A DNA stretch of 64,000 bases from Gerris lacustris (Eukaryota; Arthropoda; Insecta; Hemiptera; Gerridae), in contig OX578280.1 in the NCBI GenBank assembly GCA_951217055.1, positions 2,418,001-2,482,000 on the forward strand, read 5' to 3'. This document shows positions 46,272 through 57,858 of the stretch, piece by piece (the stretch's first letter is position 1; the number at the start of each line of letters is the position of its first letter). A model generated the notes under the pieces. The model ran no database searches and had not been told where the DNA came from. It saw nothing but the letters and a program-made list of their open reading frames with translations. The position numbers and the translations under genes were made by a program.

Positions 46272-47414
46272 CCCTCGGATGCGCGCGGTCTAATACAGAC
46301 ACGAGGAGGCGCAGACCCCTGATAGCACTTAATCTGTTTTATTTTAGCAAAATATAATAAAACATCTTTAAATTAGCTTTTTCTTATTTTACAATTTTGG
46401 TAGTATACTAGGGAAAGATTAAATTTTAATTTAAATCAAATTATAATTATTATTAACTACGGGAAACAGACAGAGAAAAATACACTCCAGCACCGGGATT
46501 TGAACCACGGGCCTCTATATTTCCAGTATAGCGCTCTACCAACTAAGCTACGCAGGAGAATGATTTCCTCTGACGTTAATGATACCTTGTCCCGAATTTA
46601 AGCTTTCAATTTTCCACAAATCTGAGAAGTCAACATTAATGACATAGAACTAGACCGAGAAATAACGCTTATAATTATAAAGTACCCAATTAGTACCTGT
46701 ACCTAGTACAATCGATTAGAAATTCATATTTTATGATTTTGGTAGTATTCATACTACGGAAAGATTAAATTTTAATTTAAATCAAATTAGTTTTTTCTGT
46801 GGTAGGCTGTGAAATAGTAACTTTAGAGCCTAAAAAACATAGCTAAAATCCATTTTTTCATTACGTGGACTTATAATTTTTTTTCATTGTCTACTACCAC
46901 AGAAAAAATAGCATATGCTACACGACTGTGAAGTGTTTTTTCTTTACCTTGGCAATATCACTCACTTCACAGCCTAGTAACATAATATACTATTATTAAT
47001 TTTTTAATTTATAAAATATCGTTGTTTAGTCTCATAGTTCATAAGCACAAAATTAGTCAAGTCTCAATTATAATTTTCAAATTTTTATTTTTTATTTTTT
47101 TCTGTATATTTTTATTATTTTATTTTTAAATTCAGGTACCATACTAATTTATTTTGTATTATATGTATAAATTTCACTAACAATTAGCGTAATGCTAAAA
47201 TTGAAATGAAAATGGCGCAGGTCCCCTGTCAGGACAATACGGGCACAGAATTGAAATATAATTACGTACGATGTCAAACAGTGACTGATTCTCTTGATAA
47301 AAGCAAGAAATGTAGCTAGAAAAATCCCTATCTTCCAATCGCACCTACATCTATCTCTAATTTTACAGTTATATCTCAAATTTAGACCTCACAGGACCGT
47401 TGTGTTCCCGAGGG
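46272..47414. mobile_element. piggyBac-like element P3 (1143 bp), with nested repeat
   Basis: TTAA at 46268-46271 and 47415-47418. The ends are ccctcggatgcgcgcgg and ccgttgtgttcccgaggg, and subterminal ggcgcag motifs are inverted. A tRNA-bearing repeat unit is nested at about 46390-46790. Confidence 0.72.
46485..46558 (-). pseudogene. tRNA-like sequence (anticodon GGA), part of a repeat
   Basis: 74 bases fold as a cloverleaf: acceptor arms ctcctgc/gctggag pair at six of seven positions, D stem gctt/gagc, and anticodon stem ctata/tatag with loop ctggaaa. GGA would be serine, but tRNA-Ser needs a long variable arm, which is absent. The T stem has mismatches. It lies inside a 342-bp repeated unit. 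A tRNA-derived repeat (SINE-like) is more likely than a working gene. Confidence 0.6.
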
Positions 47415-47418
47415 TTAA

Positions 47419-48917
47419 GGTATAAGGTTAAATAAATAATAAAATATTAGAAAACCAGAAGTTTTTTTTTTAAAAAAATGCACACTATTTATTAAAAGTT
47501 TAACATTTTTTTTTTTTGTTTTTCATTTAATCAAAAATATAATTATGGTATATTATTAGTTTTCTTTTTCGTGTTTTGTATTTTGTCTAAAAATTAATAT
47601 AAATAATTAGAGCCATAAATAATAAAATAAGAATAAATACAATTGCTTTTTTTTTTACAAAAAAAAATCTATAAATGACATTTCTTCAGAATAAAAACAA
47701 AATATTATATTTTTTTTTTTATTTTTTTTTTACAAAGCAGCCTTTTGTTCTAAAAATAACATAAATATTTGAAATTCAATTATAATTATAATTTGATTTA
47801 AACATAAATATTTGTTTCTTATACATTATATAAATAAAGGATACCCAGTGGAATAGTATAATTACAATTATCAGGTATTTATTCTTGTCGCAAAAAAAGT
47901 ATTAAATAACGTTGCGATTTTTTGAGCTAAACAAATAAATGAAATAATTTCCAATAAACTAAAGCTAATTCAAACCAAATAAGAGATTTAAATATTACAT
48001 TAGGTCCTTTCATCGTAATAGGGCTTTGTCATATTATTGACTTAAAATATTATTTATTTAACAGTTAAAATTAAAATTCAGTTGAATAAAAAGAAAAACA
48101 CAAGTGAAATTCAAATTTGTTCATTTATCAATTATTGATAAATGATCAAAAAATAAAATAAAAACCAAGTATCCTTTAATTAATTAGCAAAATGTGAAAA
48201 AAGTCTTTAGAATAATTTGGTATCCCATTATATTTTTTAATTACTACAAGAAAAAAAAAGTACAATAAAATTCTTCCTTACAAATTTTAATTTTTTGGCA
48301 CAAAAAAAGAAAATATCCTATAATAGATATTTCCCAGTACTAATTTATTTTTAATCAACTATGGGTCTGATTGTTTTTCTAAAAACTATTTCAAATTATT
48401 TACATTTAAGTAAAAAACGATAGTAATTTTCTGTTTTTTTTTTATAACAAAATAAAATATTAAAACATATTAATTGAATATAAAAAAAAAAAAATAGTTT
48501 TGTAAAAAAAAAAAGAAAAAGAAAAAAGTCAACAAGAAAGCATTATAATTTTAATTAAAAAGGAATGTGATATTGTGCTTAAATAGAGTTTTTTTTTTAA
48601 TTATAAAAATTATAGATATTACCAGTGCTTGATTCGAAAAAAAAAAAGGTTCCGGCACTGTGACCTTGTAATCCAAAAGTTATGAAATTTTGACTTTTTA
48701 AAACTTTATTTTAACGCTTTTCTGAGCATTTTAAAAGTAAGAATACAACATTTGTATTCACACTTGGTAAAAAATAAACAAGAAAAACATTGGTACAAAA
48801 TAAAACTCCAATGTGCACTAACAATTTTCTGTCAGAGGTACCGGTACAGCGTACCCTCACAAATCAAGCACTGGATATTACACCATGTCAAAAGCTAGAA
48901 GAAAGTCAATGCATGCC
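47419..48917. other. AT-rich intergenic spacer
   Basis: Very high A/T with many homopolymer runs. No feature is recognised. Confidence 0.5.
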
Positions 48918-49252
48918 TTAAGCCTAGTCCACACCAGTAGACACGTTGCGAGACATTTCTATAGACGGTCTCATAGACCGTCTATAGAAATGTCTCGCAA
49001 CGTGTCAATAGACATCTGCTGAGACCGTCTATGGTCTAGGTCTAGCGTCCACACTTGTAGACACGTTGTGCAACATGCCTAACGTTGCACCATGTCTACC
49101 ATTTAGAATGGAAAACCATAGACATGCGATTTTTGGTCTAGCAACGAGACCGTAGACGCCGTTTGTCTCAGCCGATGTCTATAGACAAATCACTAGACAT
49201 GTCTCTGAGACCAAAATCGTGCAACATGTCTACTAGTGTGGACAAGGCTTTA
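48918..49252. mobile_element. MITE family H, full copy with hairpin
   Basis: The ends aagcctagtccacaccagta and, inverted, ctagtgtggacaaggctt define the element. A 32-bp perfect hairpin (arms 48940-48971 and 48975-49006, loop cat) sits at the left. Internal repeats are of agaccgtctatag type. Confidence 0.75.
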
Positions 49253-51498
49253 GTCTTGAAATAGTCTAACATTATGTGGATTTATCTTCTTTTTATTATA
49301 AATAAGTAGACATTTTAGGGGTTTATAACTTTTCTTTAAAATTAAAGATTAATTAATTCTTTTTTTATATATAGAACGAGTTAACTCTTTGAATTATATT
49401 AATTTTGAGCACGTTTAGTCAATAAAACCAAAATTTAAAATCCAATTTATAAATCCATCAGAAAAGTGTGAGATAAAGTTTTAAGAACCATACTTGAATG
49501 ATAATATCAAGCATCTTAATTTTATGTTATTATTAATACTATACAATGCTTCACTTGTTAAGTCCTTTCTTATCAAAAAATTCTGTTTATTTAGGCGCGT
49601 TAAAAAATATTTCATTACATTTTAATTTTTTTCCAAAATTTATTTTTTTTTTACTGAAGAAGTAATACCTAATTATTTTCTTGTAACCCTCTTAAAAATT
49701 AACAGAATAAAATTAACAACTTTTAATTTTAGGTTTTTTTCTTCTATTTCAAGTGATTTTTATAAAAAAAAAAAAAAATGAGGTGCAATTAATGTGTACC
49801 CTTACTAATCTAAGATGAAGTAACAAAAATATTCCACTTTTTATACAGAATTATTAAAACAAGAACAAAAAAATAAATAAATAAATAAAAAACAATATTT
49901 ATTTTTTTTAAGAATTAATTATCAGAATTACAAAAAGAAAATTAAAATAATAAAAAAAACTTTTCAATGACTTTTTTTTGTACAAAATTTATTTTCATGT
50001 TCACAAAAAATCTAAATATAATTTGGCTTAATTTATTTTTTTACTTCTATTATTAAAAAAAATGGATTATTTATTTTTAGAATTTAAATTTGTCCAACAT
50101 AGGCTTCATTTAGTAAACAAAACAAAAAAAAAATTAAGGCGCACTTAAAAAATTTGAGCATCGCACTAAGTAATTTAAGCATTTTCTCGGTTTACATTAT
50201 AATTTTTTTTTATCTATTTAAACTTAAAGATTATAATTTGAAACAATTAAAAAAAAAAAAAAATAAGGATGAAACAAAAATTCAAATAAATTATATAATT
50301 AAAAAGAAGAAAAAAAATAATAATAAAAAATACAAATTAAAGACTATCATAGAAGTCTCGGCATTTCTATCAATAATTTAAACATTTATTTGGTAAATTT
50401 TACTTTATCAATTTAATTTTTTTTTTTTATAAAGATTCTAATAACTATTTTTTTTTTTCTTAAATTGACTAGACAACACTTAAATCACTAGAAATCAGCG
50501 TATTTATAATAATAATTTAATAATATAAATGAACTAGAAAAAAATTCATAAAAAAACCACTATTTTTTTTTTTTTTTTTAATCGTCGATCGTGGTTCATC
50601 ATGAAAAAGGTAAATATTAATTTTAATTTATATACATAATAATGCCGTTTATTAACAAAGAAAGAAAGAAAAAAACAAATAATAATTTAACCGATAACAA
50701 ATAAGAGAATAAAATAATAATCTCGAGGAAGACGATACTTATTTTTTTAATAACTAAGTCTTTAATATTTTCACGAGTGAAAAAACGTTTTTGCACAACA
50801 CATTACGATACCTAACACTTGTTCTTCATCAGAACATTTTACAAATAATAAATAAAAAACCCTTTCATTTCAACTGTTTTTCAAAATAAACTCATTTAGG
50901 AGCGTAACGAATTAGTCACTATACTGTTAAGACTAAAACAAAAGATTTATGATACATCTATATAAATAAATATAAGATTATTCACCATCTTGTGTTTAGT
51001 GGAAAACAATAGAAATTATTAACGTTATGAATTGTACACAAATGTCTTCAAATGATTTATATAAGTTCATCAGTCAAAAATTTCTTGGGACCCGAGAAAG
51101 ATCCCAAAAATTTTCCAAATGGTATGAACTTTAGTATAAAGAAGTCGATATAAAAATAATTAAAAAAAAAAAAATAATAAAAATAAGGTGGAAACAGCAG
51201 CCCTGAGACATATTTTAACACAAAAAGCTTGGTCGGAATAACAGTGAAATTATTTAAGAGCCTAAATTTTCAAGACGACAAAATAATACGATGACAATAT
51301 TGACGAATAATATTATTTTGGAAATCGAAGTCCGTATATTCCGATACGGTAAGGAGGTGATGCTTCAGTCTTGAAAAAATTCAAATAAAACTCTCGAAAT
51401 GAGACGTCGATGTCGTTAAACGTTTACAAAATATCGAATGGTGCGAAGGGAGTCTTTGGTGTGAAGTGTCGGCCGGTGATATCGACGGTGACAAGCTA
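49253..51498 (-). other. Probable neur 3' UTR and downstream DNA
   Basis: Extremely AT-rich sequence beyond the neur stop codon, with many possible poly(A) hexamers, so the transcript end cannot be fixed. A GTCTTCC heptamer (GY box, miR-7 seed match) occurs on the minus strand at 50727-50733. Confidence 0.4.
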
Positions 51499-51872
51499 TC
51501 ACGAGCGGAAGGTACGGATCACATCACGGATGAGAGCTCTGCAGAGGGGGCAGTGTCCGCCTCCCTTCCCTCTCCACTGTTGCACCGCACACTCGTAGCA
51601 CATGCACATGTGACCGCATGTGTAGAGGACAGAGTCGACGCTTCGCTCGTAGCATACGCTGCAGTCTGACAGAGGTGTGTTTCCGATAGGGGCGGTTCCG
51701 CTGGGGGCGGAGCTGTCGACAGCCGGATGGTAAGGAGCTGGGGGCGGTAAGTTCACCACTAGAACAGTTCCACCTCCCATACTTGCAGCGGTGGTTACTG
51801 TCACAGGTGGTGTGCAACAACTACTGCTGCTTCCATTTGTAGGGCTCTTCATATTTCTCGCTGCCGGCATGC
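51499..51872 (-). CDS. neur: neur last exon (RING)
   Basis: It starts after ttgttcag, finishing a split glycine codon. Encodes MPAARNMKSP, a Ser/Cys/Thr-rich stretch, GGGTVLVVNLPP and the C3HC4 RING (CSVCYE...CGHMCMCYEC...CPLC). Stop TGA at 51499-51501. Confidence 0.95.
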
Positions 51873-54800
51873 CTGAACAAAAAAAACAAAAACAAATAAG
51901 TAAAACATATTAAAAATGAAAACTATAGGGTCTGTGCTTTGAGGGGGTTGTTCTTATAGGGTAAGCACTGATTATAACCATAGGAATGGTTCACTTCATC
52001 GCTACTTGTCCAGCATATCAACTCATCAGAACTAAATGGTTTGGTCGAGTTGATTTAACAAATAACCAGCAGTTCTTAAATTATCTCAATAGTAAAGATT
52101 TAGAGGAATTAGAAGCACTAGTTGGCTATGCTCGAGAGGCGAGCGTAAAAAGGGTCAATATTATAAGCCAAATTAATGCAGTGCGCTAGGCAGGGTTGTG
52201 TGCCTGAATGAATTATGAATGAAATAGGTAAATAAATAAATAAAGTAATATACAAAAAGGAAGAAACTAGCTCTAAAAACAACCTGTTATCTACTGTTAA
52301 ACGTCGAAGCTATTCAATGTGAATGTATCTTATTTATATTATTATTATTATTATTTTTTTTTTTTTTTTTTTTTTTTTGTGTTTTTTACTAGATATCTAT
52401 TAGCTTATCTAGATGTTCTATTTTTGTTTATATTTAGATCGCCTCTAGCCTTTTTTTTTTATTTATTTATTTAGTTATTTATTAGTTTATTTATTTAGTT
52501 ATTTAGTTATTTATTTATTTATTTTTTTTTGTAAAAGTTGTGTCACGGCTACTCCAACGGCCTTGGGCCAGGAGAAATTATATTGTTGTTATTGTAAAGT
52601 TGTATTCATTTTATAAAAATAGATCAATATTACTACTACTACACTGATTAATTCTTTACATTAATAATGGATAAGGAATTGTAATACTAACCGACTGGGG
52701 GTAGGCTGCCAACCATCCTAATTTTCTGTGTAGAGCCGTATACATCGAAGAACATCCAAAGAGATGTAGAGAGGTCGACGTGCATCAGAACCGTAGTACT
52801 GGGATTGGTCCTGGGATTGAAGACGGTCAGTTCTCCTTGAGGTGTGAGGCAGAAGACCAGAGTGTGACCGGCGACACCTCCGACGTCTTTAGAAACGCTC
52901 CAGTATTCCGGTCTGTCCAAAAGTTGTTCTGAGTCGTCTGGCAGTTCAGACGGGTCGATATTAGAAGGGTCGCAAGACGTCACTCCGACACCTAAGGATC
53001 CTAAGTATACGGATTCTGAAGTACAGACTTCTACGAATATTTTTTCTCCGGGTGTGACGGGACGGCCGAGAAAAACGTAGCCTCCGCAAAACTCTGTGTC
53101 ACGTCTGCAAGCGGTTCTTCTGTCTGTGCTCAGTCTGACGTTGCGTCCTTTGGTCGAATGAAGTGATATCGGTAAGAGTTGTTGTCTCGGAGGCTGTTGA
53201 GGTTGTTGCCTGGGCTGAGGTGGACTAGCGGTATCTATGATGAGTTCCGAATAGACAGGAGACTCCGGCACGGGGTGTGGTAGCTGTTGAGGTATCGAAA
53301 CGGGGACGGGAACTTGCGGCGGAGGAGCGTTTACAGGAGATACCTGAAGGGAAGTCATGGCTCCACACAACTCCTGTTCGCTTGCGGCTACGACAGACCG
53401 TCTGTTGTTCAGTTGATAACGTGAATCCAAGTATTCTACGGCAGTCGTGTTGCCGTACACGTCGATCATGGACCATAGCTGCGACCTGGTGTCGACTCCG
53501 CTGAAGAATACACCCTTGTCTTCTCCGTTGACACCGAAATGAACGTCTCCCGCAGCGGTGACGTAATAATGAAGGATCGTATCTTGTGTGCACAACCTTT
53601 CACTCAGCGCTTTGGCCCAGTACCCGGGTTTGTTAGTAAGATCTGTAACAGATACAACAGACAATTAGAAAAAAATCCTAAATTATGTTTAAACATGTTT
53701 CTCAAAGAAAAAAAATCGGGTACAGGGTACCTCGGAACTTTTCCTCACTTCAGAGGCCACCAAAGTGGCCTCTCCTGCTGCTTTGCAGCAGGAGGAAGCA
53801 GCATTGGACGTGGTCAGTACTTGGACGGGTGACCGTTCTGAACAAACTGATTTATTATCATTCTTCAAAAAAACCTTATTTTTAATACCTATATTTTATT
53901 TAATTATTTGAAGTTTGGCGGTATTTTGACTGATGTAAACAAACTTTGACGTCATCAAAATTATCGCACTAATAAATAATTATATTCGCTTATAACTTTA
54001 AAACTAATTAATGGAATTTCATCGGGGTTTTTTATATTTGTTCCTTAATTTTTCCGGTTCCAACGATATGCTATACGTCAAAAACCTATTTATACTTTAG
54101 GTATTATTAACCGTCAAAGTTTAAAAATTTATAACTTCAAAATGGCGGCCAAAATCAAAATGAAATTTAGTGGGCTTGTTTGTCATACAGAGAGGTACAT
54201 TCGAGCCAAATTTCAACTCGATCAGGACCATTTTCGATTTATTACGATTTTTTTTTTAAATTTTTGCTGACTCAGAAAACTGGGTTCAAGATGGCGGAAA
54301 AAGTTGATTTTCCGGGCGGCACAACTACAGGTTAGGACTGATTTTTCTGCCAAGTTTCAACTCTCTAGGTTAAATACCTTGGGCGCACACGTACACACAT
54401 ACATACGTCATGCTGAAAACCACTCAGGAGGTCTTAAAAACACCTAAAACGGATAATTCCGTTGAAATCTCGAAAAAAAAATTTTTTTTGGTGAAAACAA
54501 TACTTACTTTTCCTACTATTAGTAGTGAGGAAAAGCAATAAAAAGTAAAAAATCGATGTTAGAATTATTAAAAAATAATTACCTGGGCAGGAATATTTAG
54601 GGAGGCTGTATCTCAAGACACCGGGATCGTTACACGTGAATCCGAATCTGATGACTCCACTCCAGTTATCAGAAACTTCAAGAAATTTAACGCACACCTA
54701 TAAAGAAACAAAAATAAATAATTAAACACACTGTATAAGAACCGCTGAAAAAAAACAACTTGATACATTACATCCTCTTGTTAAGTTATCAATGAGTACG

Positions 54801-57800
54801 AGGAAGTAATCTCATGTGAACTATGCAAGTTATAAGGTTTCAGAAGCATAGCTCAAGGAAACGAGGTAGACAACAAGTCTCCCCTTTCACACCGAGCAGA
54901 ACAGGGAGAAGCCTCACAAAACCCAGTTATTCGATATCTCAATATAACGTAGTCTTTCGGGATAATCCTCCCACTAAGGGCAGTACAAGGATCACGTTGC
55001 TTTAGCAAGACACCACCTTCTTTTGTTATAGAAAGAAAATATTTCATAGAAATCTTAATCATTTGTAGACGCAATAATAAATTGATTTCAATAATTTTAA
55101 AGATAAATCAAGTCGATAAACATCATGTCATAATTTTATCATAAGTAATAGTTATTTACGCACCAAGAGAGAAAAGTAAGTGATTGCATCCTGAGCGATG
55201 AAGTTGGTTCCTGAGGCGAAGCCGAGGCAACCATTTATCGCGAGGGTGCAAGTGATTTTTACTCCCAAGGTACGTACAAGATTTTACCTCCAGAAGGGAG
55301 AAAAAAATAAGGAAAGATTTTAATTTTAAATTACGTTATTCAACAAAAAAATACATAGGTTTACATTTATTTTTAAAAAAATATAGTTAGATATAATATT
55401 AACAATTCTCTAAATAAGTTTAATCTCGTTAAAATTAAATTATAGATAATAATTATTTGAATTTCAATGCTAAAATTAAATGGGAGAATCAGCTGGAAGC
55501 TGAGTCGTGTATTGAATGGTATTGACAACTGATGTATTTAAATATGGATTAGTTAATCTACATTTAGAAATAATGTTTCCACTTTTAACTTGTTTGTTTC
55601 TTTTACTGATAAATCACTATGGCGACCGTTGTGGAGGTTACATGACATGTGTGAAATTACATTATAGATTTCGACATAAAACAAAAGTTAGTAAATGAAA
55701 TGTGTATTAGCACCAAGCTTATTTACTAGTGCTTTATCTAGGGCAACACTGGAGGCAATCATGAACTCTCATGATTCCCTTATTTTTCATTACTCCCTGT
55801 TTAACCCGACCGGGTGCAATGAGTAACTTTCCTCCCTGTAAACTAGGGAGGAAAGTTGACTTTTTCTCCCCGCTGAAGGTAAAGAAATAAACAAAATGGT
55901 TGATAATTACCCTCTCGTTAATTTTGACGGGTCGAGCGGAGAAAGTGATGCCCTTACAGAAAGATTCGGTTCGGCGAGCTGTCCTACCGTCCCATGAAAT
56001 GCGGATGTTTTCACCATGGACCTGATGAAACAGCAGAGGCGGCAGATTATTCGGTCCGGATCCTCCACCTACTCCGCGACTCGCTGTAACAAAAAGATAA
56101 ACAAACCTTATAGACAACAATTTATAATAATAACATCTTATTAAAAAATAGTGGGGAATTACAATTAAAGACAGGAGAAGTTTTATATTTGTATCAAATA
56201 ACCAAAAGAAATTGTATTGAATTGCAAAATTCTCGGATAAAAAAATCAGCTGTTATACATGTGATGGAACCAACCTTTCTTCTTGCCGAAGAGGGTCATT
56301 GCTATATTGTTTTTTTTTGGCAAAAATGGTTTGTTCAAGGTGCTTTAGCGAAATTGAAATAAGGCGCAGATGTGAACTAAGAAGGACAAGGGAGAATCTT
56401 TCTATTCGATGCTGATTACTACGGTAGGGACGGATAATAAGAAAAGAACTGATCCAGGTGTTAGAAGGGAGGGAGGCATCTGTTCCTTCCTGTTTCCTGT
56501 CAGAGGGTAAAGAGAATCAAGAACTTTCTTAAGGGTAGGTTAGGGGTACGAAGGAACAGGAGGGGTGCGACGGTGTCTCAAAAGCACCCCTCGACAGCTG
56601 TTTAAAACCACCTGGAGACTCTTGGGTCCAAGAACCAGCTGATCCGCCAGAAAAGATAATACTACTCCATGGCAAACATATGCTTTAAGTAAAAGAAAAT
56701 GCCATACTTGAAATTCTATATTCGAAAAATCAAAGAGCAACTAATAATACGAATCCAAACACGGATAATAATTTTGTTTTTCCAATGTTTTAAAAATAAA
56801 TAATTTTCGTACAATAAACAACATAATTAATGATCGTATACATCATATGAAACTAAACAAGTAATTAGCACATTGTTTAAATGCCAAAGCAAACAACTTG
56901 TGGAATTTGACAACAGCCAGACTTTAATAACATGAAACTAAATATACTAATAAAAAGTACGCGTAGAATGTTTTAGTGAAGTTCGCAAAACCCCAGTGAG
57001 AAATAACTATATTAATAGCAAGACAAATACGTCGACTGTCGACATATAGATGCCACTGAGTAAGTCTATAATTAACATTTAGGGAAGTGGGTCCTAATTT
57101 CGTGTGAAGAGGTAAGAGGGTGTCCACAAATCCTAGAAATAATTTTATGATTGAGGTTCGTAAAAATAGATCTGGATAAAATGCCGGTAGGGTATATGAC
57201 GGAAATAATAAATTATTAAAAATTACACAAGCAGTTAGCTTTATCTAACTGATAAGGCCCAAGGAAAAATAAATAACAGCTTACAATCGAACAATGTAAA
57301 AATTAAATTTATATATGTAATAAGAACCAAAAATATTACTTTATTTAAAAAAAATAACACCGTGAAATGAATGAACAGGATAGCAAAGCAAGCAATATCA
57401 TTTCGGTGCCATGATATTACTCGTAGATTAATGATTTTCAAACAATGCAAATAAAGATGGCTTAGTAATAGTCGGCGAATAAAAGGGCTTTAACAATATG
57501 TAAACATGTTGTTTCAACACGTTTACGAGCTTGATCGCCTTTTAATTAATTAGAAGAACAACTCTAACCACCTCTAACCATCTCTAACCACCTCTAACCA
57601 TCTCTAACCACCTCTAACCACCTCTAACCATCTCTAACCACCTCTAACCACCTCTAACCATCTCTAACCAATATGTAAACATGTTGTTTCTACACGTTTA
57701 CGAGCTTGATCGCCTTTAAATTAATTAGAAGCAAATCGACTGATAAAACATATTTTACCGTTGAAAGATCGCTTGTAAGTGGACACGAGAGCGCGAAGTT

Positions 57801-57858
57801 GAGACCTGAAGGTCTGCAAATCGCACAAGAGACACGTACAGTCCGGGTTGAGAAGCAT
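51499..57858 (-). CDS. neur: Neuralized E3 ubiquitin ligase (NHR-NHR-RING)
   Basis: Neuralized ubiquitinates the Notch ligands Delta and Serrate at the plasma membrane, triggering the endocytosis needed for Notch signalling. Coding exons from 57759-57858, 55911-56083, 54583-54697, 52692-53642 and 51499-51872 join in frame into 570 residues and TGA. NHR1 spans about residues 47-204 (LPPLLFHQVHGENIRIS to EYLDSR). A Q/P-rich linker follows. NHR2 spans about 288-441 (ISLHSTKGRNVRLS to KIRMV). The C-terminal RING has C517, C520, C532, H534, C538/C541, C554 and C557 and ends in RDVIRTFRS. A conserved GGGTVLVVNLPP stretch precedes the RING. The single-NHR-pair, RING-ending layout separates it from multi-NHR NEURL4. 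An alternative first exon at 56275-56299 gives 545 residues. Drosophila neur is longer, mainly in linkers. Confidence 0.95.
51986..52245 (+). mobile_element. 5'-truncated LINE fragment (3' end)
   Basis: The frame 51986-52189 reads HFIATCPAYQLIRTKWFG and ends EALVGYAREASVKR, resembling the C-terminal tail of a non-LTR retrotransposon reverse transcriptase. It is followed by a short UTR and a taaataaataaata tail. It lies in neur intron 4, opposite to the gene. Confidence 0.55.
52692..53642 (-). CDS. neur: neur exon with end of NHR1, linker and NHR2
   Basis: 951 bases. It starts by completing the aspartate of CPDLTNKPGYWAKAL and contains DVYGN near the end of NHR1, the P/Q-rich linker, and all of NHR2. 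Donor G|GTTAGT, phase 1. Confidence 0.95.
53643..54582 (-). other. neur intron 3 with 5S-containing repeat
   Basis: Almost filled by a repeat at about 53740-54536 whose ends are inverted (cttttcctcact / agtgaggaaaag). Confidence 0.65.
53740..54536 (+). mobile_element. TIR-like repeat carrying 5S rRNA-like promoter sequence
   Basis: The ends cttttcctcact and agtgaggaaaag are inverse. Two hairpins (gaggccac/gtggcctc and cctgctgc/gcagcagg) lie near the left. Then 53797-53837 resembles the middle of 5S rRNA, including a box C-like ggacgggtgacc. Later blocks have caaatttcaactc and gcgcacacgtacacac. Confidence 0.55.
54583..54697 (-). CDS. neur: neur exon, middle of NHR1
   Basis: 38 codons plus one base: VCVKFLEVSDNWSGVIRFGF to LPKYSCP. 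CTATAG acceptor, donor G|GTAATT. Confidence 0.94.
54698..55910 (-). other. neur intron 2
   Basis: It contains a third copy of repeat J (about 55148-55290, gaggcgaagccgagg). Otherwise unrecognised sequence. Confidence 0.55.
55911..56083 (-). CDS. neur: neur second coding exon, start of NHR1
   Basis: Starts after gttacag with two bases completing an alanine codon, then SRGVGGGSGPNNLPPLLFH and on to PVKINER. Phase 1 in, phase 0 out (AGG|GTAATT). Confidence 0.93.
56275..56299 (-). CDS. neur: neur alternative first coding exon B
   Basis: ATG followed by TLFGKKK and one base, then GTTGGT. Phase 1, matching the acceptor at 56083 after a 191-bp intron. It would replace exon A and give a 545-residue protein with a basic N-terminus. 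Proposed from phase and position, with no transcript evidence. Confidence 0.6.
56300..57758 (-). other. neur 5' intron region
   Basis: Intron sequence for the exon A transcript and possible promoter for exon B. It includes the minisatellite and direct repeats at 57494-57731. Confidence 0.55.
57494..57731. repeat. 63-bp direct repeats flanking a 10-bp minisatellite
   Basis: The copies at 57494-57556 and 57669-57731 are nearly identical. Between them, 57561-57670 holds about 11 units of ctctaacca with a C or T at the tenth base. Each direct repeat contains gtaaacatgttg-ttt-caacacgtttac or a close variant, an inverted pair. Confidence 0.9.
57759..57858 (-). CDS. neur: neur alternative first coding exon A
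   Basis: 33 codons plus one base from ATG: MLLNPDCTCLLCDLQTFRSQ through TYKRSFN, then GTAAAA. Phase 1, matching the acceptor at 56083. It is more GC-rich than its flanks and rich in cysteine (CTCLLC). The frame is open upstream to 57950 or so, so a further 5' start or exon is possible. Confidence 0.65.

Noticed and set aside
46485..46558. A genuine tRNA-Ser(GGA) gene
   Set aside because: The long variable arm is missing, stems have mismatches, and it sits in a multicopy repeat unit.
51410..51669. Plus-strand frames opposite the neur RING exon
   Set aside because: They are shadows of the well-supported minus-strand coding sequence.
53797..53837. A 5S rRNA gene
   Set aside because: Only about 40 bases of the middle of the molecule are present.
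57561..57670. Telomere-type repeat
   Set aside because: The unit is 10 bp (ctctaacca plus C/T) and not the insect TTAGG repeat.
57561..57731. CRISPR array
   Set aside because: Units are contiguous with no unique spacers, and the genome is eukaryotic.
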